A DNA stretch of 64,000 nucleotides from Tieghemostelium lacteum (taxonomy: Eukaryota > Evosea > Eumycetozoa > Dictyosteliales > Raperosteliaceae): NCBI GenBank assembly GCA_001606155.1, contig LODT01000035.1, positions 62,001 to 126,000 of the forward strand. Direction: 5' to 3'. Every line of letters starts with the position of its first letter. Within the stretch, counting starts at the first letter, position 1. The position numbers and the translations under genes are program-made. Below the pieces are notes generated by a model, which had not been told where the DNA came from, did no database searches, and was given only the letters and a program-made list of their open reading frames with translations. Shown piece after piece: positions 11,488 to 22,387 of this stretch.

Positions 11488-13174
11488 ATGGACTATGTTA
11501 TACACAGTGGTTACTTACAAAAATGGTCATCTAGAGAATTAACAGATGCAGATAAAGATACATTAGAGAAATCATGTTCTGGTACTTATCACTCATCTTT
11601 ACCTTCTAACGAAAGAGTTGGATCACTAAAAACTAGATGGTTCATTTTACAAAGTGATTTCTTACATTATTATGATAAACCACCTGTATGTATTCTAATA
11701 TCAATTTTATAGAAATTCTATAAATAGGTATTAATAATGAAAATAGAAAAAGATATTAGATTATTCATGTTTAAAAGGTCAAATTTATTTAAGAGGTTGT
11801 AAAATTAAACATGGTGGATTGATAACACCAATTTATCAACATTGGTCTATTGGTGTGATTCCAAATACGACACCAAATAAATGGAGATCTATTGCCGAGA
11901 ATAATCATGAACAATTGGCAATTAGTCTTATAACTCCAAATGGTGTTGAATATACATTTACAAATGCATCGGGATTATCTCCAGAGGATGCTATAAAGAC
12001 AATGGAAAATTGGGGATATTCTCTTAGTTATGCTATATTTTTGGCAAATAAGATTAAGGAAGATCCAATTTGTGGTTGGTTGAATAAACGTGGTGATAAA
12101 GGTCACCAATTCAAGAATACTAAAAGACGTTGGTTTATATTACAGGGTAACAAGTTACGTTACTTTACACAACCACAGAAATTCAATAAGATCACTGCTC
12201 TCAAAGGTATCATTGATCTAACACATTTATCTGAGATTAATGATAAAATGTTAACTGAAGTTCAAGGAAGAAATTTAGTATCCGGTGAAGATAATTCTGG
12301 TGTTTGGAATCCTGTTGAGTGTTTTACTGGAAATCATGATTTATCTATTTCAGAAACCTCTGCAATTGGTACATCTAAAGACACTATAATAGATGTTAAA
12401 ACAACTATTGGATTGTCATTGACTATACATAATGAGAAAATGTATGTATTGATATTTGATAGTCAAGAAGACCGTGAGAAATGGGTACATGGAATCAAAG
12501 CCTCCGTGGAGAGATCTTATTCCACCAGTTCACTTATGGATGCTTATAAACTTGTAAATCAAGGTGAACGTACTGTATTGGTATCAGGTTGGATGAGAAA
12601 AACAAAGTCCAATAAATGGTGGGAAAGACGATTTTGTACACTTACTCAAAGCAATATAATATACTACAAAGAAGATCCACCACAAACACCACAAGGATCT
12701 ATATTCTTATTGGTCAGTTCCTGTCGTGTCATTAAACAAAAATCATTAGATGGTTTAGATTGGTGTTTTTCATTATCTGATAGCAGAGGTATTGAATATT
12801 TCTTCAATACTGAAACTCAAGATCAAATGGATCGTTGGATTAAAGCAATTAAACAAGCTCGTAAAAAGACATTATTGGCACTATTGGATCAAGGTGGAAA
12901 ACTTGTTATTCCCATTACCATTGGAAAGGATTGTGGTCTCATTACCATTCAGGTTAAAGAGACTGTTCGTATCAATTCTCTTTCCAATAAAATTGCATTT
13001 GAAATTGCAGTTATCAATGTAAAGAATATTAATGTAATCAATGAAAAATCTCTGGAAATCAGTTTTGCACCTGTTGATGGTGAAGTAAGTGAAAAGAAAA
13101 TTGAAATCACTTCTCAGAATCCACATGGTATTTTACAATTATTTAAAGATCTACACACATGTTTAACCGATTAA
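11488..13174 (+). CDS. Triple PH-domain protein
   Basis: Exons are 11488-11685 and 11747-13174, with a 61-base GTATGT...ATAG intron, giving 541 aa. The splice rebuilds HYYDKPPKKILDYSCLKGQI within the first PH domain. PH1 starts at residue 1 (VIHSGYLQKWSS, KTRWFILQ). PH2 starts near 172 (CGWLNKRGDKG, KRRWFILQGNKLRYF). PH3 starts near 347 (VSGWMRKTKSNKWWERRF, with the closing tryptophan in MDRWIKAIKQA). The last 80 or so residues are beta-rich and unassigned. Such proteins usually bind phosphoinositides at membranes; no catalytic domain is visible. The sequence just before the start (TTTTTATAGG) could be the end of an intron in the 5' leader. Confidence 0.85.
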
Positions 13175-13445
13175 TAATATATTTATCATTTTTTGTAAAT
13201 AATAATCTAAATATAAATACAAAAAAAAAAAAAAAAAAAAAAAACAAAAAAGATATTTACAATACTAAAATTTTTGGTTATTTTTATTATTTTGAATTTA
13301 TTTTTATAAAATTTATTTCCAAAAATGAAACAATTTTGATTTATAATTGGTGTTGGTTTTTTTTTTTTATCATTTTCTTTCTTTCTCTCTCTTTTCAATT
13401 TTCTCTTGTTGTAAATAATAGGAGCATTAGATCATTGTTATTCTA

Positions 13446-14333
13446 ATGGATACTGCTGTACAATATAAAAAATTAACAAATAATGTAGGATTTTTTACAT
13501 TTAAATTAAATAATAATAGTAATAATAATAATAATAGTAATATTTTGGATAACAATAATACTTTGAATAACAGTAATGGTACCCCTAAATCAGCAACAAA
13601 AAAAAGAAAAAAAATTGAAGGAAATAATTCACCAATATCACCACCATCGTCATCAAATACATCACCACCATCATCTTCATCTTCATCATCATCATCATCA
13701 TCATCTTATGATAATAAAAGTCCTGATGTTCAAAAGAAGAGAGGAAGACCCCCAAAAAGTATATTTTCAGGTGCTTCTTCACCACCTCCTCCTACCACCA
13801 TATCATCACCTACAACAGCATTATCAAATCCTATAGTATCAACATTGCTATCATCACTGACATCACCATCTACAGAAACAACACCACAATTACAATCAAG
13901 TACATTTTCATTACCACTATTACCATCACCACCACCAACATCACAAAACATTACATTTAATTCTCCAGCAAAATCTAATTTAGTATCAATATCTCATGTA
14001 AACAATAATCATAACAACAATAATAATAGTCCACCAAACCATCAACATTACAATAGTAGTAGTTTACCTTCAATTGGTCATATTGAAAATTCTAAAGACA
14101 TTAGTCAACTAAAATTAGAACTACTTAAATTAAAAAAACTCAACATCCAACTTAGAAACAGGTTAGATGATGCCGAAAAACAAAAAACAAAAACCTCAGT
14201 TTTAATAGAAAAATATCATTTGGTTCTATTGGAAATCTATGAGGAATCAGATAAGACTGATCCCCTAGAATATATAAACAATAACAACAACAAAAACTAC
14301 AATCAAAATGCTCAAGAACAATCCTTGAACTAA
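13446..14333 (+). CDS. AT-hook, low-complexity protein with C-terminal coiled coil
   Basis: A 295-aa single-exon protein. After an Asn-rich N-terminus it has a basic patch (KKRKK), a Ser-rich run and a clear AT-hook core, KKRGRPPK (about 97-104), which binds A/T-rich DNA in the minor groove. A long Pro/Ser/Thr stretch follows. Residues about 215-265 form a heptad-like helix (ISQLKLELLKLKKLNIQLRN onward) suited to dimerisation. I do not recognise the family. A nuclear DNA-binding role is inferred from the AT-hook. The poly-A stretch just upstream (13222-13244) is non-coding. Confidence 0.7.
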   Translation: MDTAVQYKKLTNNVGFFTFKLNNNSNNNNNSNILDNNNTLNNSNGTPKSATKKRKKIEGNNSPISPPSSSNTSPPSSSSSSSSSSSSYDNKSPDVQKKRGRPPKSIFSGASSPPPPTTISSPTTALSNPIVSTLLSSLTSPSTETTPQLQSSTFSLPLLPSPPPTSQNITFNSPAKSNLVSISHVNNNHNNNNNSPPNHQHYNSSSLPSIGHIENSKDISQLKLELLKLKKLNIQLRNRLDDAEKQKTKTSVLIEKYHLVLLEIYEESDKTDPLEYINNNNNKNYNQNAQEQSLN

Positions 14334-14450
14334 CTTATTGATTATCAAATTTGTAAATTATTTATTCTCTTTCAAATTAAAGTTAACCATTATAGGTTTT
14401 TTTTTTTGTTACACCTTAAAAATTCATATTTCTTTTTCTTTATTTACAGT

Positions 14451-17400
14451 TTAAAAGAAATCTCTACTTTTTCTTGACATTTTACCAACAACTCTTTCTT
14501 TTAGAGAATACAAGAAAATCTTTGATCTGGTTTTGTTTAGGTATATTGTGACAGCAGTTATAAGAGCAGCAGCACCAACTATACCAACAACTAGTCCAAT
14601 GACAAGACCTTGATTTTTCTTTCTGGAAGATTCTTCAGTTTGATCATCTTGACTGGAGGACAGAGATGATTGTGAGGATGATGGTTCTGTTGCACACTCA
14701 AAGTATTTCTTATTTTCAGGTTTATCACTTGGGAACCCATTTAAAAGTATAGAGAAATCAGGGTCTAGTGAAACTTGACTTTGGAAATATGGTAAATCAA
14801 TACCCGCTAGTAACTTATTATTTGCAACTTTTTGGAATATTTTGTTACTTATTGATGTGGTTCTACCATCATGTACAATTCTATTTGGGAATCTACCATA
14901 GAGACCAAGTTGTTGAAGTGGTAGTATAATATAATGTAAATCATCATTGGTACCTCCAACTTTAATAGTTGTAGGTAATGATATTTTACACCCATTCTTA
15001 TCCACTTCTTTAAAAGTGTTATTCATCAACCATGTAACTTGAAGTGAATTCAGTTTACTCATGAATGGGTAATCTAAAATCTCTAATGAATATTTAATAG
15101 TTTTACCAATGACTTTGATATTCTCTTGTAACCATTCATATTGGTCATCTGTTGAAAATAGTTTAACTAGAATGGAGAATGTTCCTTGTGAGACTTCAAA
15201 TGAGTAACTGAAATTACCATTTCCAGAATTATTTAGAATCATATTTGAAAATAAAGTTTCTTTAACTAGGATACCACTGTAACTCATTTCTCTTAGTGAG
15301 TATAATGATAACATATAAGATGCATCGATGTATAATGTAGAATTTACACGTGTATCATTGATTTGGTCCATTCCAAAAATGGTGGCAGTTGGACTAGTTT
15401 CTGAAAATGTAATGTTAATAGGCAGTGGATTGATGGTGGCAATGGCACAATCAGGACCTGTAAAACCAGTATCACAAGAACATAGTTTATCAACACATGA
15501 ACCTTGTCCAGAGCAGTCATTTGGACATTCATAATCAGAATCTATAGTACAGTCAATTCCATCATAAGGGGGATCACATATACATGATCCATAAGATGTC
15601 GAAGGATCGTATTCACATTGACCTTGACTACTACAATCATTTGGACAGAAATAGACAGTTAAATCAGAAGTCCAGTTACCATACTCTAGAATAACTACCT
15701 GATCAACAGGTAAATTCTGACCAAGACTTATAGTTACAATGTTATCTTGTCTCTCTACATTTGTAATTGAGATATTAAATCTTTCTTGATCTGGTCCTAA
15801 TGGTTGAGATCTAGTTGATAGACGTTGATCTTGTAGATTCTGAGGGGTTGTTACAATGTAATATACCTGTGGTTCAACAACACCAAATACTCCATCAAAA
15901 TATATTGATTCTACTTTAATTTCTTTTCTATTGTGTACTACTGGTTCAGTGGTAGCTTCAAATATTGTGTTACCAATTAGAGTTATATTCTTGTGATAGA
16001 AATCATCATAAAGATCTTTCCAAGTGTACCCTTGAACTTGACCACACTTGTTCATTATACCATAAAGTGATATTCTAATACCATCTAACCCCCAGTTATA
16101 AGGAATTACCAATGAACATGTATAATTAAGACCACTAACTAATTGGAAACTACATTCTAATCTATCAAAATAGAAATATTCTTCAACATATAATATAGGA
16201 CTAAAACTAGAGTATCCAATAGTTGATGGAAGTAACTCTATATTAAATGTAATAGTTCTTTGAGCTGGGTTACTATTGAGTACATTAATTTCAAGTGGAG
16301 AGAAATTAAATGAACTAAGACCTATAGATTCACTAGATGGAGTACCAGTACTATCAATAGTTGAAACATAATCACCATTGGCAAAAGAATAGTCAACACA
16401 ATTTCTAGAGGTATCACAAGCTTTAGATAGATAATATCCTAATTTATAACCACATGAAACAGTTGGTAGAGTATATTCAAATTGGAATGTACTTCCACTA
16501 GCATTCATTACAGTCTTTCCATATTGATAATAGTCAAAGAAGACCATTTCAACAAAATCCAAATCGACATCAGAACTAATTGCATCAACTCTCCATTTTC
16601 CAGCTATTACTTGATTGGTAAGAGTTACAATTGGTGGCACTGAATCATAACCATAGATAACAATAGTACTGTTAAATATCTGACCTTGAGTTTTTTTCAT
16701 AAAGTAGTCAAGTTCCCATTGTTCGAAGGTATACAGGAGTACAGTAGATTCATCAACATTATAAAAATCTATTTTATCAATAACATAGGTTTTGGTTTTA
16801 AGTGGATCTGCTAGGAGCACAGTTGCATGAGTTTGGTAATTGAGAAGATCAACTGTAGTATTAAATTTAGTTATGGTATTGGTTTCAATATCTCTTAGAT
16901 AGGTTAAAAGCTTTGGACTTATAACACCAACGCTAGTGGTGATATAAAATGTAAAAACAACATTAGCCAAAGTAGTTGGAGCTGAATATGGTTCTTGTCT
17001 ATAGAGAATTGCAGTTGGTACACCATAATTACTACCACTACATGGTATTCTGGGTACTTGAGCTGGTCCACCAAAGTTTGAAAAGAAGTCACCAGATTGT
17101 AACTTCAGTACATTATTGTAAACATCTATACAACTAATTGTGAATATATCGTCACAGAACAATGGATTTTTCATTATGATGGTCTTTTGGAATTGTAGTT
17201 CCTTGTTGGATCTAGGGTCAACAGCATCAGATCTAGAAAGGTTGCCAATAACAGGACCATACTGATAACTACAACTGTGAACTGCAACATTATCAATTAC
17301 TTTAAATGTCAATTGAATTTCATAATCTGCAAAATTAGACAGATCAAATTCAGTAATGACAGGAGGTGTTACATCATAATCATAGTCACCTGAAATACCT

Positions 17401-19336
17401 TTAACAAATGAATTTGCAGCGTAGATATTTGAGCCCAATTTTAATTGGTAAGGGAACTGTTGGTAATTTGGGAACTCAATAGGATTGAGATAGTCAACCA
17501 AAAATGTAATACTATCATCTATAGAACCTGAATAGTATCCAAATGGGAATGGGAATTTAGATACCAAAGATTTAGATTCATCAATCTTTGGACTCATAGA
17601 TAATTCTACTTTTGGAGGAATAACCATGAACAAATCGGTATTGGTAAATTGAAATTGAAGTATAGTTGAATATCTACTTCCTACTGGTCTTTGGTCAACA
17701 TTGGTTGAGATATCAAGAGTATCTTGAACAATAGTAGCAGCAGGTGAAGATTCATCATAAACACCAGTTTCAACGGGGTCACTGGTATAAACCAAACCAT
17801 AAACATCATAAACTTGAATTATAACATTTAATACTCCATGAGGTATATTTAGATTCAAAGTATAGGTTGTTGAACCTGGTAAAGGACCACAATTTGAACC
17901 TGGTGAAGTATCAATATACAGTGTCTCCAATGTAACTGAACTAACTACAATAACCATCTTTGCGTCTTGACATGTTGGAGTAATATCAAAGGTTATTATA
18001 TTATTCAGAAATTCAGATGCGATTGGACTATCTTGAAGAATATCACTTAAAAATACACCTCTTTGTGCTGTTGTTAATATCACTGGATCTGACACTGTAA
18101 TTAGAGGTGATTGAGATGAATCTGAATCAGTTATTGGAAATGCATAATTAGTTGTTATAAAGGTGGCTGTATTTACTAATGGATCTTCTCTTTGTTGTGG
18201 TAAAAAGACTTGATAATAAGTCAAAAATTGGTCTCTATAAAATGGTTTTGGTTGAGTTAAAACAAAACCAGTCAATGTCCAATCAGTAATAATAGAATCA
18301 CCATTTACTAAATTTGGAAAAACATAACTTCTATGGAATATTGGTACATCAACAAAACTATTTGATGGCACATCCGATAGATCATAAGATAAAATGGGTT
18401 GAGGTGGACTTAATTCAGATGGATCTAAATTTTAATAATACTATTAATATAATTTATCAAATATAAGGAAAAGGGAATATTAGATAATTACCTGCAACAA
18501 CACAACTAATATTAAAACCAAAAGGTTGAGATTGGTGATTTCCATAACCATCATAGATTTCCATTGAACTATAGATAATACCCTCTTCAAGTTGAATAAC
18601 ACAGTAAAATTGACCAGAAGTTAGATTACCACTAATAAGATACTGAGTCTCACAAAGCTCTAGATAATAAACGCCATAAAGATTATCAGTAGCAGTATAG
18701 ATAATATCAGCAAAGCAACCAGATCCATAAGAATTATAGATATAAACATCACCAAATTCATCAGAAGTTTGTGAAACATAACTATAAACTGTAGAACTGA
18801 TAAGATTTGGTGCTTCATAATCCATAAATTCAAATATCATTCCATAATTACTCTGAATATTCTCTAATTGAGTTTGATCAAAATTATAAGGTGGAGTAGC
18901 ATCAGTGTACACAAATTTCAAACTGGTAATTAAAGGTACAATTTGAGTTTGAGATGCAGGAACATAATTAAGTGTGGTATCAGTAGTACAATCTGAACTA
19001 CTCAAACCAGTACTCTGAAAATCATTACAATAAATTTGTAAATAAATAGTACCAGTTTCACCTGGTAATATATATTCCAATGTTACTGATCCAACTGGAT
19101 TATCACTGGTAACTGCAATGTGAACATCTAAGTATGGTCTATAATTTCTAAATGTTATAGTTTTCGGACTTGCCAATCCATTAAATTCTATATAATCAAC
19201 TGTAGTAACACAATTTCCAAAACCTATTCCATTGTATCACGTAAATATTTTTTCTTATTTCCAAAATTATAAATTAATACATACCAGTATAAAATAAAAA
19301 TACAAATAATAATATATATAAATAGTTTTGATGCAT
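14451..19336 (-). CDS. ComC-like EGF-domain type I membrane protein
   Basis: Exons are 19285-19336, 18492-19223 and 14451-18424, giving about 1585 aa. The 52-base first exon encodes a signal peptide (MHQNYLYILLFVFLFYTG). A very long beta-rich ectodomain follows. Two EGF modules occur near the C-terminal quarter, each starting CPNDCS and ending in patterns such as CDTGFTGPDC. After them a segment with YIILPLQQLGLYGRFPN, then VHDGR, resembles the C-terminal domain of dictyostelid ComC proteins. One transmembrane helix (VIGLVVGIVGAAALITAVTI) and a short basic tail end the protein. Family members are surface proteins, some linked to cell communication in development. The ligand is unknown. Both introns interrupt codons after the first base, and both splices restore the frame. 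Confidence 0.82.
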
Positions 19337-19497
19337 CGTAGAATCGATTACGAGAAAAAGCTCAATCAATCAAAAAAAAAAAAAAACTCTTCTTGCCTTT
19401 TTTTGTGTATGCAGAAAAATATCTCATTGATTACTAAATAATTATTTTAAATTTTTGATAAAAATACTAGTATTACTTTATAATTATAATTAATTTT

Positions 19498-21783
19498 TTA
19501 TAAAATTCCAATTTTTAATAAATATTCTTTAATATCATGGAAAACTATTGATTGCAGTTTTGAAGGTTTGGGTGGTTGGTGATTTGGAAAACTAGGTTTG
19601 AAATTTAGAGTAATAAATACTCTTAATAATGTGTAGTTGTTAATTCGAAGTGATTTGTTGGTGACATTGTAGAATATGATATCTTTAGTTAGAGTATCCA
19701 GTGATTGAAATTTAAATTGAATAAGATCGATAATTGTTGGAGGGATGGTTAAATTGTATTGTGATGATAGATGAGTTAATATTAAATGGAAGAGGAACAT
19801 TGGATGATTCTTTGATATCAAGTATTTAATCATCTTTAAACTACCTTCTTTTAAGAGATTTACTATTAAATTATAATTAAAAATTGTGTATACTATTCTC
19901 TTGGATAATAATATACTACCGAAATTTTCATAGAGATACATGATCAATTTGAGATTATTCGATTTAACAACCCTATTTACAACTCTCTCTAGTGCTGCTA
20001 TATTAGATTTCCAGTTTACATCTACACATAATTCAAACATCTCAGGTGAGATGTAACTAGAATATTCATTAGAATACATAAACTGATCTTTCACTGAAAA
20101 CAATTTAGAACCACCATATAGCCTATTTTGAACCAGTTCCATAATATCCAACCTATCATTTTTTATCCATTCTCTGAATATTACAAAATGTTTTCTTGCA
20201 ATTAGAGAAATTATACCCTTATGGTCTATAACATCCAAAACAAATCTAACAGAATCCAATGATAGATAATCAAAGATTGCTGAGCAGTGAAAAGATTCTA
20301 GTAGTTTAGGATTTCTCTTCACCATCTCAGCAGCAAACCAATGGTGCCCACAAAGCAGTATATAGTTTAGTGAATTTATAATAATCCTATCTCTGTGCAT
20401 GTGAGATGGATTATCTAAAATCCCTAAAATCAATTTAAAAATTCTCTTATCTGGATCATTACAATAATTTTTAATTCTAAAAGAAGAAGAGTCACAATTG
20501 AATGTAAAGTTACTGTATGGTTTTTGACTAAAGAAATATTCTACTATTTCATATGTACATGTTGAAATATTCTTTGTATGCAATGTTACATTTCCATGAT
20601 GTTCCAATGCATACTTTAGTACATCTAGATTATCACAAGTTGCATAGTAGTCTTTAGGGAATACCACAATTTCCCTATTCAATGACCTTTTATAAATCAG
20701 TTTCATATTCTCTACAGTTATAACTGATTGATCTAATGATATAAATATCTGATCTTTAAAAGTAACCATATGCTCATACCCTTTTCTAATAGTATCTATG
20801 ATATCAAATTTAGCAAAATTATATAACATGACAAAGTTAATTAGAGTAGTTGCTAACATTCCTTGTTTAACCATATAATAAAATGTCTCTAGATTCCTTT
20901 CACTTAATTTGAATTCTTTTAGATAGGGTAATGTCTGTATATTTTTCTTGTAGATATAGGAGTGTTTTTCAATTAAAACCTTTAGAATATCAATTGGTTG
21001 ATATCTATTACTAATTAAAGGTGATGCCAAACTACTAAAGACATTTAGATTATAAAATCTCTGACGAATAGTTTTAGTTGAATAGGTCTTGAATTTAAGT
21101 AACTGTGTTAACACTAAATCTAAAATCTCAGCACATTCAAAGGGAATATGGGATTTATCGTCACTTTGCATCAATTGTGTGTAGAATAGATCAGATGTTG
21201 ATTGATTAGATGGATCCAGTAATATCCATTGTGCCAATGTATAGTTGTGTGTAAATATTAGGTATTTTGCAATACCAAATAATATAACAGTTTTAGAGGA
21301 TTTACTAGGATTCAGAATCAAAAGATTCAAAACATCCATATCAAATTCCAATATATATACAATATCTTGATGGCAATTATCAAATAATCTAGATATATAT
21401 AAATCCATCTCTATTCTAAAATCCCTGTAGAATTGTTTTATCAATTCATTTCTCTCTATACGTTGATGTGATCCTACTCCTAGTAAATGGTAGTCTCTGG
21501 CAAGTAATTTAAATAGATATCTAATTGAATTACTATTTAAATCAAAGTAATGATTAAATGTTTCTTTTGAAGTAGCAATATCTGATAGAGTAATATCTAC
21601 ACTATCCTTATTCTTACTATTAATTCTATGTACTCTTAATATCTCCTTTAATAAATCTACTCTATTCCATTCAAATAAATCATATATAGTTAATGAATAA
21701 AAATTATGACTTTTATTAAATCTGCAAAATACTAAATTGATTAAATATTTGTTTCTCCATACTCTAAAGAATAATTCTTCCAT
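19498..21783 (-). CDS. Dictyostelid ankyrin-like repeat protein
   Basis: A 761-aa single-exon protein. The N-terminus (MEELFFRVWRNKYLINLVF) followed by a YDLFEWNRVDLLKEILR unit is typical of a large dictyostelid family with degenerate ankyrin repeats. Repeated short helical pairs of the form 'NLDVLKYALEHHGN', 'IVEYFFSQKPYSNFTF' and 'LKLIMYLYENFGSILL' run through the length. I see no catalytic motif. A protein-protein scaffold is inferred. Its start faces the small gene at 21933 across only 149 bases. Confidence 0.7.
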   Translation of the reverse strand: MEELFFRVWRNKYLINLVFCRFNKSHNFYSLTIYDLFEWNRVDLLKEILRVHRINSKNKDSVDITLSDIATSKETFNHYFDLNSNSIRYLFKLLARDYHLLGVGSHQRIERNELIKQFYRDFRIEMDLYISRLFDNCHQDIVYILEFDMDVLNLLILNPSKSSKTVILFGIAKYLIFTHNYTLAQWILLDPSNQSTSDLFYTQLMQSDDKSHIPFECAEILDLVLTQLLKFKTYSTKTIRQRFYNLNVFSSLASPLISNRYQPIDILKVLIEKHSYIYKKNIQTLPYLKEFKLSERNLETFYYMVKQGMLATTLINFVMLYNFAKFDIIDTIRKGYEHMVTFKDQIFISLDQSVITVENMKLIYKRSLNREIVVFPKDYYATCDNLDVLKYALEHHGNVTLHTKNISTCTYEIVEYFFSQKPYSNFTFNCDSSSFRIKNYCNDPDKRIFKLILGILDNPSHMHRDRIIINSLNYILLCGHHWFAAEMVKRNPKLLESFHCSAIFDYLSLDSVRFVLDVIDHKGIISLIARKHFVIFREWIKNDRLDIMELVQNRLYGGSKLFSVKDQFMYSNEYSSYISPEMFELCVDVNWKSNIAALERVVNRVVKSNNLKLIMYLYENFGSILLSKRIVYTIFNYNLIVNLLKEGSLKMIKYLISKNHPMFLFHLILTHLSSQYNLTIPPTIIDLIQFKFQSLDTLTKDIIFYNVTNKSLRINNYTLLRVFITLNFKPSFPNHQPPKPSKLQSIVFHDIKEYLLKIGIL

Positions 21784-21932
21784 TAGATTACAAAATTAAA
21801 AAAAAAAAAACTATTATAAAGATCTTCTATTCTTTATATTAAAAGAAATTAGATTTTATTTAATTTAGTATATTTTTAACGTTTTTTTTTAATTTATTTA
21901 ATATTTAATATTAAAGTTTAATTTTAAAAAAT

Positions 21933-22217
21933 ATGAATAATAATAATAATAACAATATAAATTCACAAATTCAAACCCATTTTAATAATTTAGCAATTGC
22001 TTATAGAAATAATATTATAATTAGAGAGGATTATTTAATAAATTTAACAATTCTATTTGGAAGTGTAGAAGCAAATAGATATTTAAATAGAATTGAAAGT
22101 ATACCTCAAGAAAGAGTACCACCTCCAAACATTCAGGATCCTGAAGAGTTATTTATATATACTGAGGATTTAAGAGACCGTGCAATAGCTTTGAACAGAA
22201 ATCAAGTTAACAATTAA
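21933..22217 (+). CDS. Small orphan protein, 94 aa
   Basis: It starts with an Asn run, followed by a compact, mostly helical body: NNLAIAYRNNIIIREDYLIN, then FGSVEANRYLNRIE and PEELFIYTEDLRDRAIALN. The mixed composition after the Asn run, unlike the flanking A/T sequence, suggests real coding. No family recognised. It is divergent from the ankyrin-like gene. Confidence 0.5.
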   Translation: MNNNNNNNINSQIQTHFNNLAIAYRNNIIIREDYLINLTILFGSVEANRYLNRIESIPQERVPPPNIQDPEELFIYTEDLRDRAIALNRNQVNN

Positions 22218-22387
22218 CCAAAAAGAGAATTTGTAAAATATTTTTAGATATTAATAATATTAAAACTGCGCTCAAATTTAAATTTTTTTGACAGTTAATA
22301 AAAAAAATTAAACAATGTTATAAAAATAAATCAGAATGTGGTGGTTTTTTTTAGAGAATTGTTGGAAAAAAGTGATCATTTATAGAT

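Noticed and set aside
13159-13446. Open frame of 95 codons after the triple-PH gene
   Set aside because: It is driven by a poly-A run read as poly-Lys and by A/T-rich spacer; it has no family features.
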